Origin: Peromyscus leucopus
Taxonomy: Eukaryota > Chordata > Mammalia > Rodentia > Cricetidae
Length of the DNA: 64,000 nucleotides
Direction of reading: 5' to 3'
NCBI RefSeq assembly: GCF_004664715.2
Contig: NC_051063.1
Span: forward strand, 115,182,829-115,246,828
The notes beneath the pieces are model-generated. The model did no database searches and was not told the DNA's origin. It saw nothing but the letters and a program-made list of their open reading frames with translations. Numbering within the stretch: the stretch's first letter is position 1; each line of letters starts with the position of its first letter. Below, piece after piece: positions 10,441-22,098 of the stretch. The translations under genes and the position numbers were made by a program.

Positions 10441-11353
10441 CCAAAGACTTAGGTCTGTGAAGCGCTCCACCAGCCCTGATGTGTGGTGAACCCCAGACAG
10501 ACAGTCGTGGTCTGGTAGCCAGTCACCTCGCCATCGCCTTCTCTATCAGCCCTCTATCCTACACGAGCCCTCCCACACGGCTGTGTAACCAACCACCAGT
10601 CAGAGAGAGAGCAAGGAGCCTCTCCTTCCTTCCCTCTGATCTCCATTGTGCAAAGCGTTTCCAGGGAAACGATTCTCCCTCTCTTCTTAGCCGTCTCCCA
10701 CTTCTCGGCTATCCCTCACTGCTCACCGTGACTCGGTTTCTTGACTTCAGGCTTTCTGTTTATTAAATGAGAAGAAACAGCTGTTGGACAGTCTGAAACA
10801 CAACAAAGAACAATTAAGCGGTTTGGGAGCAGAAGAAAACATGTTCTTTATTTTTGGTGCATTACATTCCTCCCTGTTCTATTTCACTGTCATAGCCACA
10901 ATAGCTAACTTGAACAAGAAAAGGATATACTTTTACCTAATCACACTTTTAACAGAGAGCCATCCAGACTCAGCTTTCCCTGCCTTGTTATCGCAAGAAC
11001 ACTTTGGAATCTGTTTATAAACTCCTGCAGCCTTCCTAAGTAATTGTTACAGCGGGTATAATTGGTCCCAGATAGAAGAACATGATACATCGTCGTTCTC
11101 AACAGGCTTTCTCTGCATTCTCATTTTGTTCTGCAGTTAGATCTCAGCAGGCCTGCTTGGAGTCCTAGCCCTGCCTCAAGGACAGCCCTTATTTTCATGG
11201 CTCATTTAAGCCCTAACAATGCAGAGGCCATTTCATACACGGCTCTACTTCCATTCCGCGATATGGATTCTGAAAAGAAATGTTGTCTTTAGTCCGAGTG
11301 ATCAGTGCTTTCTGTGTGTTTTCCAGGCCGGTGGATTTCCCAGAGGTTGTTTA

Positions 11354-11377
11354 AGGGGCGGGGCGGGGGGGGGGCGG
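11354..11377. promoter_or_regulatory. GC-box / poly-G cluster
   Basis: Two overlapping GGGGCGGGGC-type GC boxes run into eleven consecutive Gs and then CGGAATC. It is a possible Sp/KLF binding cluster or G-quadruplex-forming tract. There is no surrounding CpG island. Confidence 0.45.
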
Positions 11378-12737
11378 AATCTATTTTCTGCCCTTCTTGA
11401 AATACTCTATTCAAGCGCTCCCTCCTCTGACAGCCACTGCGCCATCTCACCATTATGTTCCGGCCCTTCCACCTCCTCTTCCCTCACACAAAAGTTAGAC
11501 AAAAAGGCAACTGTTGGGCGAAGGCAGGCTTCGGAAACAGAAACCCATGGCGGCAGCTGCTGAGCCACACAGCTGATAAGGGGGAACAAATCTGTGCCCT
11601 CCTTGTTTGTTTGGAGGTCAGAGCAGCAACCCAGTAGGGCGAGAGGAGGGCTCTTTGTCCACGGTGTGATTTGACCATCTGGCCCATTCAGCATCCCCTG
11701 GACCAGCTGACCCTGGCCACTGGCTGCTTCCCTGGCTCCTTCACAGCCTCCGAACTTGTGAAGCTGTAATGAGCATCTCTCCCCGTTTCCTAATTGACTT
11801 TGCAACAGTCCCCATACACTTCCACAAAGGAGGGGCGAAGGAGAGGTTCTCCCCGCTGACAGTCTTTTCTTCGTGGGACAAAACTCACGGGCAAGCCGGA
11901 GGAATCCCGAGTTAGTTCACTGGAGAGTTTGGGTTATTTCCGTTCGAAGTGTTTTTAAAAGCGTGTTTTCTCTCTGTGTAATTGGTGAGATTAAGACAGG
12001 CTGTTGTTTCTAGAGAACTTGGGCTCTCCTCGGCTCTTTATTACCTCAATTAGTTTTTGTGTTCCCGTCTCACAAGGTTTAGCCACTCGACCCCTCTCTC
12101 AGCTGGTATTCAGCTTCAAATCCCTTTGCCTGATTCACCCAGCCTTCCCCCAAGGAGATGTAATTTGTTTCCTTTGTGGATTCACAGCTCTTGGGTTTAG
12201 CTTGTGCAGGGTGTTATTGCGATGGATGTTATCTGGCCTTCAGGCAGCACACAGAGGCCGCATTCACTGGGCAGTGAGACCCAGTGTGGATTTTGACTAA
12301 GGAGCCAGGGTTCTCCCTCGAAGACTACCAGTTTTCCAGTCGCAGGCTTCTTATCAGACGTATCTGTACTTCTAAGGACAGGTTGATTTCCTTTCCCTTA
12401 GCTTTGCACTTTCAGCTTGGCCTCAAATCTGGAAGAATGGCTTTCAAAGGTGAAAATGGAGACAAAGCCAGCCCTGTAGAAATGCTACGGACTAAAGAGA
12501 TGCTGCTTTGCTTTCAGGCACCACAATTAGCTGTAGATCTTATTTATCTTTGTTTTTATTTGTAACAGGCTCCACACTGCTGTTTCAAAGCAGATTCTAA
12601 GGTCTAAGCATCAAGGGCATGCTATACAATGCTTTTATTTGCACGATGAAAGAAAGCATGTGAGCCAAGGTTGCCATTTCATGCCATCATCTCAGACTTT
12701 TGCCCAATATTAATGTATTGTATACATTATTATACAG

Positions 12738-12764
12738 TACAATAATATTATATATATTATTGTA
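12738..12764. repeat. AT-rich inverted repeat
   Basis: The arms TACAATAATA and TATTATTGTA are perfect and separated by seven A/T bases. It sits in a TATA-rich patch (12715-12768) next to a MIR and could extrude as a cruciform. No functional context is visible. Confidence 0.7.
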
Positions 12765-12774
12765 TAGTAACTCA

Positions 12775-12990
12775 GAGTTTTCTCTTTGGAGTCACAGCAT
12801 GTGGAGCTGAATCCTGGTTCTGGCAAGATCACTGGCGTGTGATCCTGAGGGAATTTGCTTAATCCTTCTGAAAGCCCATGTTGTCTATAAAGCAAGCCTG
12901 ATCCTAATAGTAATTAGCTCACACAATGGCTGTGGGGATTAAATAACTGCACATAGTAAACCTTGGGTAAATGTTAAGTATTATTTCCAT
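12775..12990 (+). mobile_element. MIR SINE
   Basis: In order: GTGGAGCTGAATCCTGGTTCTG (tRNA-like B-box region), TGATCCTGAGGGAATTTGC, CTTAATCCTTCTGAA, TGGCTGTGGGGATTAAAT and GTAAACCTTGGGTAAATG. This is the complete plus-strand order of a MIR core. Confidence 0.8.
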
Positions 12991-13479
12991 ACTGCATCTG
13001 TATTCCCACAAAACAGTTCCGAGCATGTGATACTGAATAAACATTGGCTAAATTGGACTTGACTGAGTTTTTTTATGGGCTCAAATTTCAAAAGCTCTGT
13101 ATGAGATATTTGTATATCTCCAGAGCAGGTATAAACCTGGGGCAGAGGCTGAATACTCAGAGTTTTGTTGTTTTTAAATGACAAAACACGAATATGCTTT
13201 TAGGTACTGTGTCAGTTTCTACCAAAATGGGAGCTGTATGACCTCATGGGCCCCAATTACATCGTGTTGCAGGTAAGTTCATTCTCCCACATGGCCTTTA
13301 CTTTTCTTGATCAACTTCCATTTCAGCAACTTCAAATACAAGGACCTCAGCTACCCCCAAATTTGTGCATATCTAAGAGTCCATCTGGCAGAGGAGAAGG
13401 TTTGTAATCTACTTAGCAGAGTCAGGTTCTGTGATTTGAGCCACACCTCTGGCTGCTCTAGTCCTTTCCTGCACCGAAG

Positions 13480-13481
<2 letters not shown>

Positions 13482-13521
<40 letters not shown>

Positions 13522-13590
13522 CAGAGAGAGTCAGAGACAGAGAGAGACACACAGATAGAGACAGACACAGAGAGACAGAGAGATAGAGAG
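13482..13590. repeat. Compound microsatellite (GT)n then (GAGACA)n-like
   Basis: A perfect (GT)n tract at 13482-13520 is joined to a purine-rich GAGA/GACA tract ending about 13590. Open frames across it (13307-13558, and two on the minus strand) encode only the repeat. Confidence 0.95.
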
Positions 13591-15689
13591 ATCCAGTCAT
13601 TGCTGTAACTCTGTTTCTGTTCCTCTTGAGTCACTGGCCACCATAACTTCTGAAGCCCTGAAGCTGGCTGCTTTCTCAGCTGTTGCTGCTTGAAACTGCG
13701 GGATCTCTCCTGATGGGGCAGAGGAAGGTGGAGATGGATGCCTAGCACTCTTCTTTCCATGGTTGGTGTAGATTTACCTGCTCCAAGAAGAAGGCAGTTC
13801 TCCGGAAGAATGGAGAGCGTCTCTAGGGATCCAGTTGCTTTACCTCTCCTCTCTTCAATGCACACGAAGTGGGCTCCAGGACAACCTTATAGCACACTGG
13901 GAACTTCTGTTTACTCCTGTCCCTGCCTCTAATTAAAGTCTATCCTGAAGACAGTTTTCTTTTTTTGTTTACTATGATTTCCTGGGGGGAAATTCAGGCC
14001 TTGTAGACCCACCAAGTCAAACAGACATAAAATCAGCCAACTGTAGTTACCTGCAAGTTCCTCTTCATGACGAACTTGCTTCACGTGTAAATCAGTGACA
14101 TACCCAGGCATCCAAATAAATGTCTAAGAACCTCCATCATATTTATGACCTTTGTCAGTCTATAATGTACAGGAACACTGTGTAATGTAGCACACCTATC
14201 CATGATACATCCACACAGCTTTAAAAATACTTTCTTTAATAAGATTTAGTAACAGAGGGGAGGATTAGAGTTTCCTTATGAGTCAGAAGATTTGAAGCTT
14301 AGTTGGAAAATGTCTACAACCTCCAGTAATTATAGAGCACATGAAATTACATAATTCTAAAGTTGAGGAATCATCTAGGCTTTATAATTAATGAAAGATG
14401 GTGCCGAGAATAGAACCTTTTCTCTTTGGGAAGTTTTCTGGATGCCAGAGGTCACTCAGTGGGTCATCACTAGCAAGGTTCTGGTGGAATGGGAGCAGTC
14501 CCTCCTGTGAGAAGTCCCTTCTTATGAATAAATCAGAATAACCACACATGGCAGACTTATTTTGTTTCTCCTCTTATATTTTTAAAGACAATTCATAGTT
14601 CAGATAGATATTTTCTCATTTTAAGCAAGAGATGAGATGGATAAAGAATCCAGACACTGAGCCCTGGAACTACCATAGAGAGGAGGTTTATAAGAATGAA
14701 TAGACTCCGAGTTGGGGTTTTAAAACCTAATCATTAGTTCTAACAAGCCAAGAAGATAAAAAGATCACCGACAGAATGGGAAGTGATCTATAATAAATAA
14801 TAATTGGTAGAAAAAGCTTTGAGAGTTGCACAATATATTTGCATTTTAGAAATCTTGCAAATTCTATACAGTGTATGACAGGGTATTGGATGAATTTTTT
14901 TTTCCTATTAACTCACAATTTTAGTAACAGATCAAAACCAAGATGAACAGTAAGTACTCTATGTCCTGCAGAAAACAAGGAACCACCAGACATGACCTCC
15001 AATGGTCTTAGCTGAAGGGGTTCTCTATCGCTCACTCTCAACACTCTGTTAGTAGAAGATGAGAGCCTGTGACTGAGAAAAGTCCATAGACAAAGAAGAT
15101 GCCAAGGCACCGTGCATGAGCAAGGGCCTTTGTCACAGAAGAGAAGGGTCCTGGTTTCTGACTAGATGCTTATTGGTGAACTAACTTGGGCCCACCAGGT
15201 GGACCAGCATGAGACAACTCATGAGAGAGCTTGCAAGCAGCCTTGCAAATTGGGGAGTTTGAAAAGCAGAGGTTGACTGGGTAGTCAGTAATGGGAGAGG
15301 AAAGAGGTCAGATGCTTTGGAGGTGACCAGTGCCCAGGAGATCTCAAAGCAATACCAGGGAAATAGCTAAGAATTCTAGGATATAATACCCATGAAGGCC
15401 CCCGGAGTACTCTTTATCCTGTTTTTGGAGAGGATTATAGACTTAAGAGGATGTTGTGTTCAACATCTGAACTAAGAACTGTCTGAGCAGAAAGTCACAT
15501 GGACCCAATGCTGGAGCTAGTTAGTCTCTGAAGCCAGGATCCCACGAGGCTCCTAACAAAAAACGCTGATCTTGCATCTAGCGACAAATCCAGCTTTGGA
15601 ACACCTACTTCTGAATGAACATTGATTGTTCCAAGAGCACGACAGGAAACAAAGTCTAAATCAAAAGGCCTTTTGTCTCTCGGCCCTTT
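13591..15689. other. Unassigned intergenic sequence
   Basis: No recognisable gene, RNA or repeat. Open frames such as 14913-15110 (minus) are short and without family features. An older unrecognised fragment may be present. Confidence 0.4.
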
Positions 15690-15975
15690 GTGTTCATTTC
15701 CTAGGACTACCGTAAGACATTGCTGTGAGATTGGTTGCTTACACCATCCTAGCTTTATTCTCCAACAATTCGGGACACTAAAGTTAAGGTGTCAGCAGAC
15801 TGCTTTTCCTCTGAAAGCTCAATGAGATATTGTTTCTCTTGCTCTTTGAGCTTCCAGTGACTCCAAATGCTCCTTGGCCTGTGGCTACACCGTTCCCATC
15901 AGTCCCCGGTCACCTTGCCTCTCCTTTTCTCTGTGTGTGTCTCTGTGCCAACTCTTATACTGCAATGTCATTGGA
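15690..15975 (-). mobile_element. MaLR LTR (MLT1-like)
   Basis: Read on + it follows the reversed MLT1 order: TTTCCTAGGACTACCGTAAGAC, GGTTGCTTACA, AATTCGGGACACTAAAGTTAAGGTGTCAGCAG, CTCTGAAAGCTC, CTTCCAGTGACTCC, CCTTGGCCTGTGGCTACACC and TGTGTGTCTCTGTG. These are clear positional matches despite divergence. Confidence 0.75.
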
Positions 15976-17188
15976 TTTAGAGCCTGCCTGGCATTATCTC
16001 AGCTCAGCACCTTTAACACAATTACACTTACAAAGACTCTTTTTTTCCCCCCAAGGAAGTTTCCAATCACAGGTTCCAGGTATTAGAACATCTTTTGTTG
16101 GGTAACAACTCAACCCTCTGCATTCCATGTCTCACGTCCCATCTCTAATCAGGTGGCGATCAGATTTAATGAAGGGAAGAGAAGGGAACAAGCCTAGGTT
16201 TGGGAGAAGAATCTTTGAAATGCCTGTGAGATTGTAGTTTTAAGTTGCACTTCACTGAACTTTAATTACCTCAAAGTAACTTTGAAGTCGTGAGATCTGC
16301 CTTGATTTCCTCATGGCCGGCCATATCAGAAGGCAGGGATGGAAAAGGGTAAAACGGAATTCCTTATCACAGTCCGTTGAGTTTGGCATTTTCAATAAAC
16401 CAGTTAAATTAACAGTAGTTAATGATTCAGTTTTCTTCTAATAGGAGAACTCTGGCTGGCTCTCTTTTTCCATAAGAAAAACACAATTTAGAAGGAGTCT
16501 CGCCAATGCATGTATTCTCAGTGTTGTATTGAAAAGGGATTGAGCTGTTTGGGATAAACTGTCACAGAAATCTAAACTACAAGATGGTATTAAATCTCCA
16601 TTGCTGAAGTGGAAAGAGTGAGAATACATTCTTTTAATAGCAGGCATTCTATGCATTGCTTAACGACTAACTCCTGTTGTGGTCAGATAAGGAAGGTACA
16701 CCAGGACTCCCACTACCCTAATCCGTCATATTCTAGTAACACAGTTAAATTAGTGTGAGCTCCACCACGACGCTGCTCACATTGAGTTGTTACTAGTGGG
16801 AACCTCCAAGGCAGGGGCATTATTAAAGAGGCAGTCATCTGACAAGTGTTACAGGGAAGTCTAAACCTTAGTACCTTCTGTTCTTTCATTACTTGTCATG
16901 AATTTGAATTCATGGTTTCATATTGCATATTGCTGTAATCTTTATAACATTGATTTTTGCTGTTCATCGTGTTATCTCTTGTTCATAGTTTTTCATTCTA
17001 TGTACATTGGACAATCTGGCTGTCTGGGCCTGTGTTAATAGGAACTTTGGGGGCAGGCTCAGAGGCAGTGAAGACTATTGCTCTGGTGTTCAGTTAGTTA
17101 AAATATAAACACTTAGAGGGCCCAGTAGTTTTTGCAGCATCAGACATTTTAGAGAATTGGGAAAAATGAATAAAATAAACTAATGTTA
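15976..17188. other. Unassigned intergenic sequence
   Basis: No supported gene or repeat. A short minus-strand open frame at 16438-16656 is unremarkable. Confidence 0.4.
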
Positions 17189-17189
17189 A

Positions 17190-17525
17190 AGTTAGCAGGG
17201 CCTGAGGAGACGGCTCGGTTAGTACAGTGCTTGCTGTACAGGTATGAAGGCCTGAGTCTGATCCCCAGCACCCACGTAGAACACCAGGCATGGTAAAGTG
17301 CACCTGTAATCCCAACACAGAGGTACATGGGGAGGTAGAGATGGACAGATCCCTAGAGTTCATTGGTCAGTCCATCACCCTAATCAGCAGGACCTGGGTT
17401 CCAGTGAGAGCTCTCACGTCAAAAATCACCTGAGCCAGACCTCTGACCTCTACAATCACATGCAAAAAGCATGCATGTGCAACTGTACACACATCTGCAT
17501 TCTCTCACACACATACATGAACCAG
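17190..17525 (+). mobile_element. B4 (ID-B1 composite) SINE
   Basis: The tRNA/ID-like head (GGCCTGAGGAGACGGCTCGG ... CTGATCCCCAGCACCCACG) is followed by a B1-like middle (CCAGGCATGGTAAAGTGCACCTG, TAATCCCAACAC) and a CTCTGACCTCTAC ... tail. It runs into the (CA)n at 17539-17586. Confidence 0.8.
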
Positions 17526-17534
17526 TATGCATGC

Positions 17535-17538
<4 letters not shown>

Positions 17539-17586
<48 letters not shown>
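17539..17586. repeat. (CA)n microsatellite
   Basis: An uninterrupted CA dinucleotide run at the 3' end of the B4 SINE, the usual origin of such tracts in rodents. Confidence 0.95.
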
Positions 17587-17591
<5 letters not shown>

Positions 17592-18067
17592 TTTAAATAA
17601 AAGAATTTTCAAATCTTGACACCCCAACCTCCTGGCCCCACATTTTTCTTCCTTTATGAATTATGTGCTTTGAAAAAAAACAAGTTACCCAAGTAAACAG
17701 CACTTATTAAGAAAAAGTTCATCTGTTCACCAGTGCTTTCTTAGGGGCCATTTTTTTATGCAGCTATTAGTAATGTGGTTTATATTTAGTGTCATGAACT
17801 GCATAATCACAGCAGTCATGGTCATGGTTCAGACATCATTATAATGAAGGAAATATTATGACTCCAGCTGCTCTGCTACAGGTCCAGGGTTATATGTTCT
17901 CTGGATTTGTTCCATTGGAAGACTGAAGCTACAAATGAGTATGTAAAACTGTTACCCACCCAGTTTATCCAAAAGATTCTGATTATGTTGACACAGAATC
18001 ACAGCTATGATGAGGAAAAGCTAAGCTAGGTTAACAGAGTTGATATTACTTTTACCCTAAAGAAACT

Positions 18068-18312
18068 TAGCCTTTGGGGTGGGAGAGATGGCTCAGTGAT
18101 TAAGTAATTAAACGCTCTGGTTACTTTCCCAGAGCGCTTGATTCCCAGCACCCACATGGTGACTTGTAACCATGTATATCAACTCTTCTAGGTGATCTGA
18201 TGCCCTCTTCTGGCCTCTGTGGGCACCAGGCACACATGTAGTGCACAGACACACATGCAAGCAAAACACCTGTACACATCTAAATAAATAAATAAATGAA
18301 TAAATAAATGAA
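18068..18312 (+). mobile_element. B2/B3 SINE
   Basis: GGGAGAGATGGCTCAGTGATTAAG is the tRNA-derived A-box head, followed by TTGATTCCCAGCACCCACATGG (B box), GCCCTCTTCTGGCCTCTGTGG and an (AAAT)n tail at 18281-18310. It is moderately diverged. Confidence 0.9.
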
Positions 18313-18324
18313 GATTATGGAAGC

Positions 18325-18382
18325 TATATATATATATATATATACATACACACACACATACACATACACATACATATATATT
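18325..18382. repeat. (TA)n/(CA)n compound microsatellite
   Basis: A TATATA tract passes into CATACACACA and back to TATATA, just downstream of the B2 tail. Confidence 0.9.
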
Positions 18383-18784
18383 AAAAACTTGTACTTCTAT
18401 TTAGCTGATGTTATAAATTTTGAGTTTCTGTAAAGATGATTTCTATTTTTGAACTTGAGGCATTACTTTCTGAGACCCCCAAGGCTTAGGGAGCCTCACA
18501 GGACAGTGAGGAAGCTCTATTCTAAGACCCCCTGATTCTCTGACAAAACTTCAGCTGCACTGCACACTGTCATAACTTCACAGGTTCTGGGTCATGAGAA
18601 GCATTCGTCATAGGGGGACTGCAAACGGTAAAGTAGTGACTGTTAAAGTGGGAACGTTGGAGTCACTTTTAGTGTCCCAACTCTTCAAACACCCTCTTGG
18701 CTGAGTTTGGAAAGAACATTTTTTTTATCTTTAGTGTCAAAGAAACAGCCACTAAAAACAGAATTACATGAGCAAAAGTTCACG

Positions 18785-18885
18785 GAAGCTCTACTGTGTG
18801 CCTGGCACTGTAGTAGACACTTCACCTTCAGCAGGTTTCCCCCACAGCTCTGCGCAGTAGATTTCATCATCTCGGTTCAGCATCG
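18785..18885 (-). mobile_element. MIR fragment
   Basis: CTACTGTGTGCCTGGCACTG, then ACACTTCACCTTCAG and CTGCGCAGTAGATTTCATCATC, matches the 3' part of MIR in reverse. Confidence 0.65.
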
Positions 18886-19344
18886 GGCATAAGGATTCAT
18901 ATTTTGAAAAAACATTTTTTCCTTCTATACATCTGGTTCCCTCTTTCAGTTTAGACTCACTTTGGGCACTGGTTTTCCATAGTAAGGCTCTTAGAGCAAA
19001 CAAGTAGAAGGATCAAGAGAAGGTGATTTTTGCTTATAAAGACTAAACAGTAGGTTTGGGAAAAATACTTTTAATGTGAACTTTAACCAAAATAGAAAAG
19101 ATATCAGTTTTTAAATTAACAGTCTAGAAGAGAAGTTAGAAGAAAAAGAACTTTCTTATTTTATGTTCTTAAAAACATCTCACTAGTTACTTGTAGCTCA
19201 AACAGAAGACCTAGAATAGTTAGTGTCCATCCACTTTAGGGGGCTCTGAACTGTCAGTTTGGGCTGTTGAGTTGTGTGACCTCAAGGAAAGCTCATGTGA
19301 GTGGCTCTGCCTCCTGTCACCTGCTTTTATCTTGGGGCTCCTTG

Positions 19345-19714
19345 TGTGTAAATGAGTGGTTCTCTCCCACCCACCTATTCCCAGATACCTCACAGACACT
19401 TCCCAAATAATTGACTTGAAGGCTTAATGTTGCTTATAAATGCTCAGTCAATAACTCAGGCTTGTTACTAGCTAACTCTTACATGTTAAGTTAACCCATA
19501 TTCCTTATTTATGCTCTGCCATGTGGCAGTACCTGTATTAGCATGACACTTTCATCTCCTGCTCCCTGTGTGTCTGGCTGGTGACTCCTGACTCTGCCCT
19601 TCTCCTTGCCATCATCCACCTATACTTCCTGCCTGGCTACTGGCCAATCAGCATTTTATTAAACCAGTTTGAGTGACAAATCTTTACAGTGTACGAGAGG
19701 ATTATCCCACAGCA
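19345..19714 (-). mobile_element. Rodent ERV LTR (minus)
   Basis: Read in reverse it starts TGCTGTGGGATAATCC, then has a GTACACTGTAAAGATTTGTC-like segment, an inverted poly-A signal (AATAAAATGCTGATTGGCC) and AGTAGCCAGGCAGGAAGTAT. This is a layout I know from rodent class II solo LTRs. The right end (CCCACAGCA) is firm. The left end and target duplication could not be fixed. Confidence 0.7.
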
Positions 19715-19784
19715 CTTTCGCCTTGGCCAACACTTCCAGGGCTCCTTCTGCTGCACTTTTCTTGTTCCCTCAAGGTTCTTGTCT

Positions 19785-20100
19785 TGGTGTCTTCCTCAGC
19801 TCAGACTGCCATAACCAAAGTACCATGGGGTGTCAGGCTTAGGAGCAAACACTTGCTCACTTTCCTGAAGCCAGAAAACCTGAGATCATGTGTGTGGGCT
19901 CTCTTCTTCACAAATGTTCTATCTTCACACAATGAGGAAAGAGACTGAAGAGCAAGCCCTCTCCCACTTCTTATCAGTCTATTAAAAGTCATCCAGGAGG
20001 CTCCACTTTCATGGCCTACTTATGGCTCAGAGACTCCTCCTGAGACACGCTCACACCAGGGATTGGGGTTTCAACATGTGTATTTTTGGAGGATGCAAAC
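19785..20100 (-). mobile_element. MaLR LTR (MST/MLT1-like)
   Basis: The reversed MaLR order is visible: CAGACTGCCATAACCAAAGTACCATGGGG, a GAAGCCAGAAAACCTGAGATCATG-like segment, TCAGTCTATTAAAAGTCATCCAGG, CACCAGGGATTGGGGTTTCAACATGTG and TTTTTGGAGGATGCAAACC. It lies directly between two ERV LTRs. Confidence 0.75.
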
Positions 20101-20369
20101 CTGAGCTTGGTAACCTGCACTCTACTTCTGAATGTCAACTCCATATGCCTTGAAGCACAGATCTGCTGCTACATTCTGCTTTTTGCTCTTGGCCTTTTCT
20201 ACAGCTCACTGATTCAGATAGGTAAATGCCTCACAAGAAACAGCACAGGATGCTGTCCACTTAAATATGTTTCTCTTCTCTCTAGGAGTTTGGCACCGGG
20301 ACCTTATTCCTAGCTCCCTTATAGTTGTTGCATGCCTTCAATCAAGCTTTTTTATTTCAAGATGTATCC

Positions 20370-20869
20370 TATTGTAGAATATTGTTTTAAGGCGTGTTTC
20401 TTTTGTTTGCATTGCATTTGTTTAACTCTGTGAAGCTGTGTTACTGTGCCTGTCTAAAACACCCGATGGTCTAATAAAGAGCTGAATGACCAATTGCAAG
20501 GCAGGAGAAATGATAGGTGGGGCTAGCAGGCAGAGAGAATAAATAGGAAAAGAAATCTGGAAGAAAAAGAAGAGCAAGAGAACAAGGAGAGGAGGACGCC
20601 AGGGTCCAGACACCCAGGTACACAACCAGTCATGGAGCAGGAGTGAAAGTAAGATATACAGAAGTAAGAAAAGGGAAAAGCCCAGAGGCAAAAGGTAGGA
20701 TGGGATAATTCAAATTAAGAAAAGCTGGCAACAAACAAGCCAAGCCAAGGCTGGGCATTTATAATCAAGAATAAGCCTTTGTGTGTGATTTATTTGGGAG
20801 CTGAGTGGTGTGCCCTCTAAAAGAGAAAAGAGTCAAAAGAGTCAAAGGAGTATAAAACAACCAACAACA
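20370..20869 (+). mobile_element. Solo ERV LTR, family A, with 6-bp TSD
   Basis: The 500-bp element is flanked by GTATCC at 20364-20369 and 20870-20875. It ends CAACAACA. Its first dinucleotide is TA, most simply a mutated TG when compared with the copy at 26452-26928. It carries CTAATAAAGAGCTGAATG (poly-A-signal region, about 20471), GAGAATAAATAGG (TATA-like, about 20537) and GATTTATTTGGGAGCTG near the 3' end. A 6-bp duplication suggests class II. No internal viral region. Confidence 0.82.
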
Positions 20870-21479
20870 GTATCCAGCTCTTTGAATTATTCCCCAGAAA
20901 GTGACTTGTTTGAACGCACCCATAGTCAGAAATGGACTTGAGAATAGTTGAGGAGAAGTGGTGGGGGACGTGTTTTTTAACTAGGAATCCCACCCACCTG
21001 TGGAGTCTATATGCTCTCAGTGTTCCTCAGCACTGTGCCTCCTTTCTTGTGCTGATATCAACATAGAAATGACACCAGCTGATGGAAAACCCAAGGACTA
21101 GCAGGGAGGATACAGTTGCCAGTGATGACCTTTGCTGCATATTAGAGAGCAAATTTTTCAAGTGTTCTTCTCACGGAAGAGAGGAGCAGAGTGGGTGTTT
21201 CCTAGGAGGAAGATGCTTTCCACACTGATGTTCCATGATGGCTACAAAAACACTTGTAGAAGTAGCTCTCAAATGTATGAGTGAAGCTTCTGTAGTGCTG
21301 TAGGATCTTGCCTTTAGTTCTTCATAAGAGATGGCAGATGATATCAAAGAAAACCAGGCTGTCTATAGCATTAGCCTATTAACATAGGCTTTGGAGGATT
21401 TCTATCTGCAACTATTCTGCAACAACATTGGAGACTTAAGCATGGCATTAGTGACTACCTCCCAGCACGTGTTTCTAGT

Positions 21480-21534
21480 TTTGTTTTTGTTTTTGTTTTT
21501 CAAGACAAGGTTTCTCTGTGTAGCTTTGCACACG
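21480..21534 (-). mobile_element. B1 3' fragment
   Basis: TTTTGTTTTTGTTTTTC, then AAGACAAGGTTTCTCTGTGT and AGCTTTGCA, is the reversed end of a B1 with its A-rich tail. Only about 50 bp remain. Confidence 0.7.
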
Positions 21535-21670
21535 TTTCTAACTCATTGGAGAGGAAAGGAGTTTGGGAACACATTAACTTTACAAAGCCTTTTCCTGCTT
21601 TAACTATCATATATTAACTCATACAAGATAAAAGTGAGAGTTTTCTGTTATATGATGTGTCATATATATC

Positions 21671-22098
21671 TGCGGTGGTACTTTATTTGTACTATAACAA
21701 ATAAAACTTATCTGGGGATCAGAGGACAGAGCCAACAACTAGATTAGACATAGAGGCCAGACAGTGGTGGCACACACCTTTAATCCCAGGACTTGAGGAC
21801 TCATGTCTTTGCTAGGGAAGGACACATGCCTTTAATCCCAGGAAGTGATGGCAGAAAGCAGAAAGGTATATAAGGTGTGAGGACCAGGAACTAGAAGCTT
21901 TTTAGCAGCAGTTCAGCAGAGACACTTTTGGGTGAAGACTCAAAGGCTTCCAGTCTGAGGAAGCAGGATTGGCTGAGGAGTTGGCGAGGTGAGGTAGCTG
22001 TGGCTTGTTGTTTCTCTGATCTGTCAGCTTTAACCCCAATATCTGGCTCTGGGGTTTTTTTTTTTAATTAATAAGACCATTTAGCATTTTGTGTTACA
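21671..22098 (+). mobile_element. ERV LTR, family B, carrying B1-like units
   Basis: It begins TGCGGTGGTACTTTATTTG and ends in GTTACA. The flanking hexamers TATATC and AATATC match at 5 of 6 positions. Near the 5' end are an AATAAA signal and GGGGATCAGAGGACAGAGCC. Two B1-like left-half motifs (GGCACACACCTTTAATCCCAG and ATGCCTTTAATCCCAG) follow. CCCCAATATCTGGCTC and TTAATAAGACCATTTAG lie at the 3' end. It is the same family as 38370-38843. Confidence 0.75.

Larger units (their letters stand above)
10441..12770. other. Repeat-poor unique stretch, candidate regulatory region
   Basis: About 2.3 kb contains no repeat I can recognise, the longest such stretch near Me3. It includes a run of G/C at 11354-11377 and several homeodomain-like TAATTG/CAATTA words around 11980-12060. 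Open frames at 10479-10766, 11219-11563, 11407-11805 (minus) and 12004-12300 are unremarkable and belong to no family I know. It could hold conserved non-coding elements or an upstream Me3 exon, but nothing in the sequence proves this. Confidence 0.35.

Noticed and set aside
13409..13865. Ser/Leu/Thr-His repeat open frames (63 and 135 aa, minus)
   Set aside because: Low-complexity translation of the (GT)n/(GAGACA)n microsatellite.
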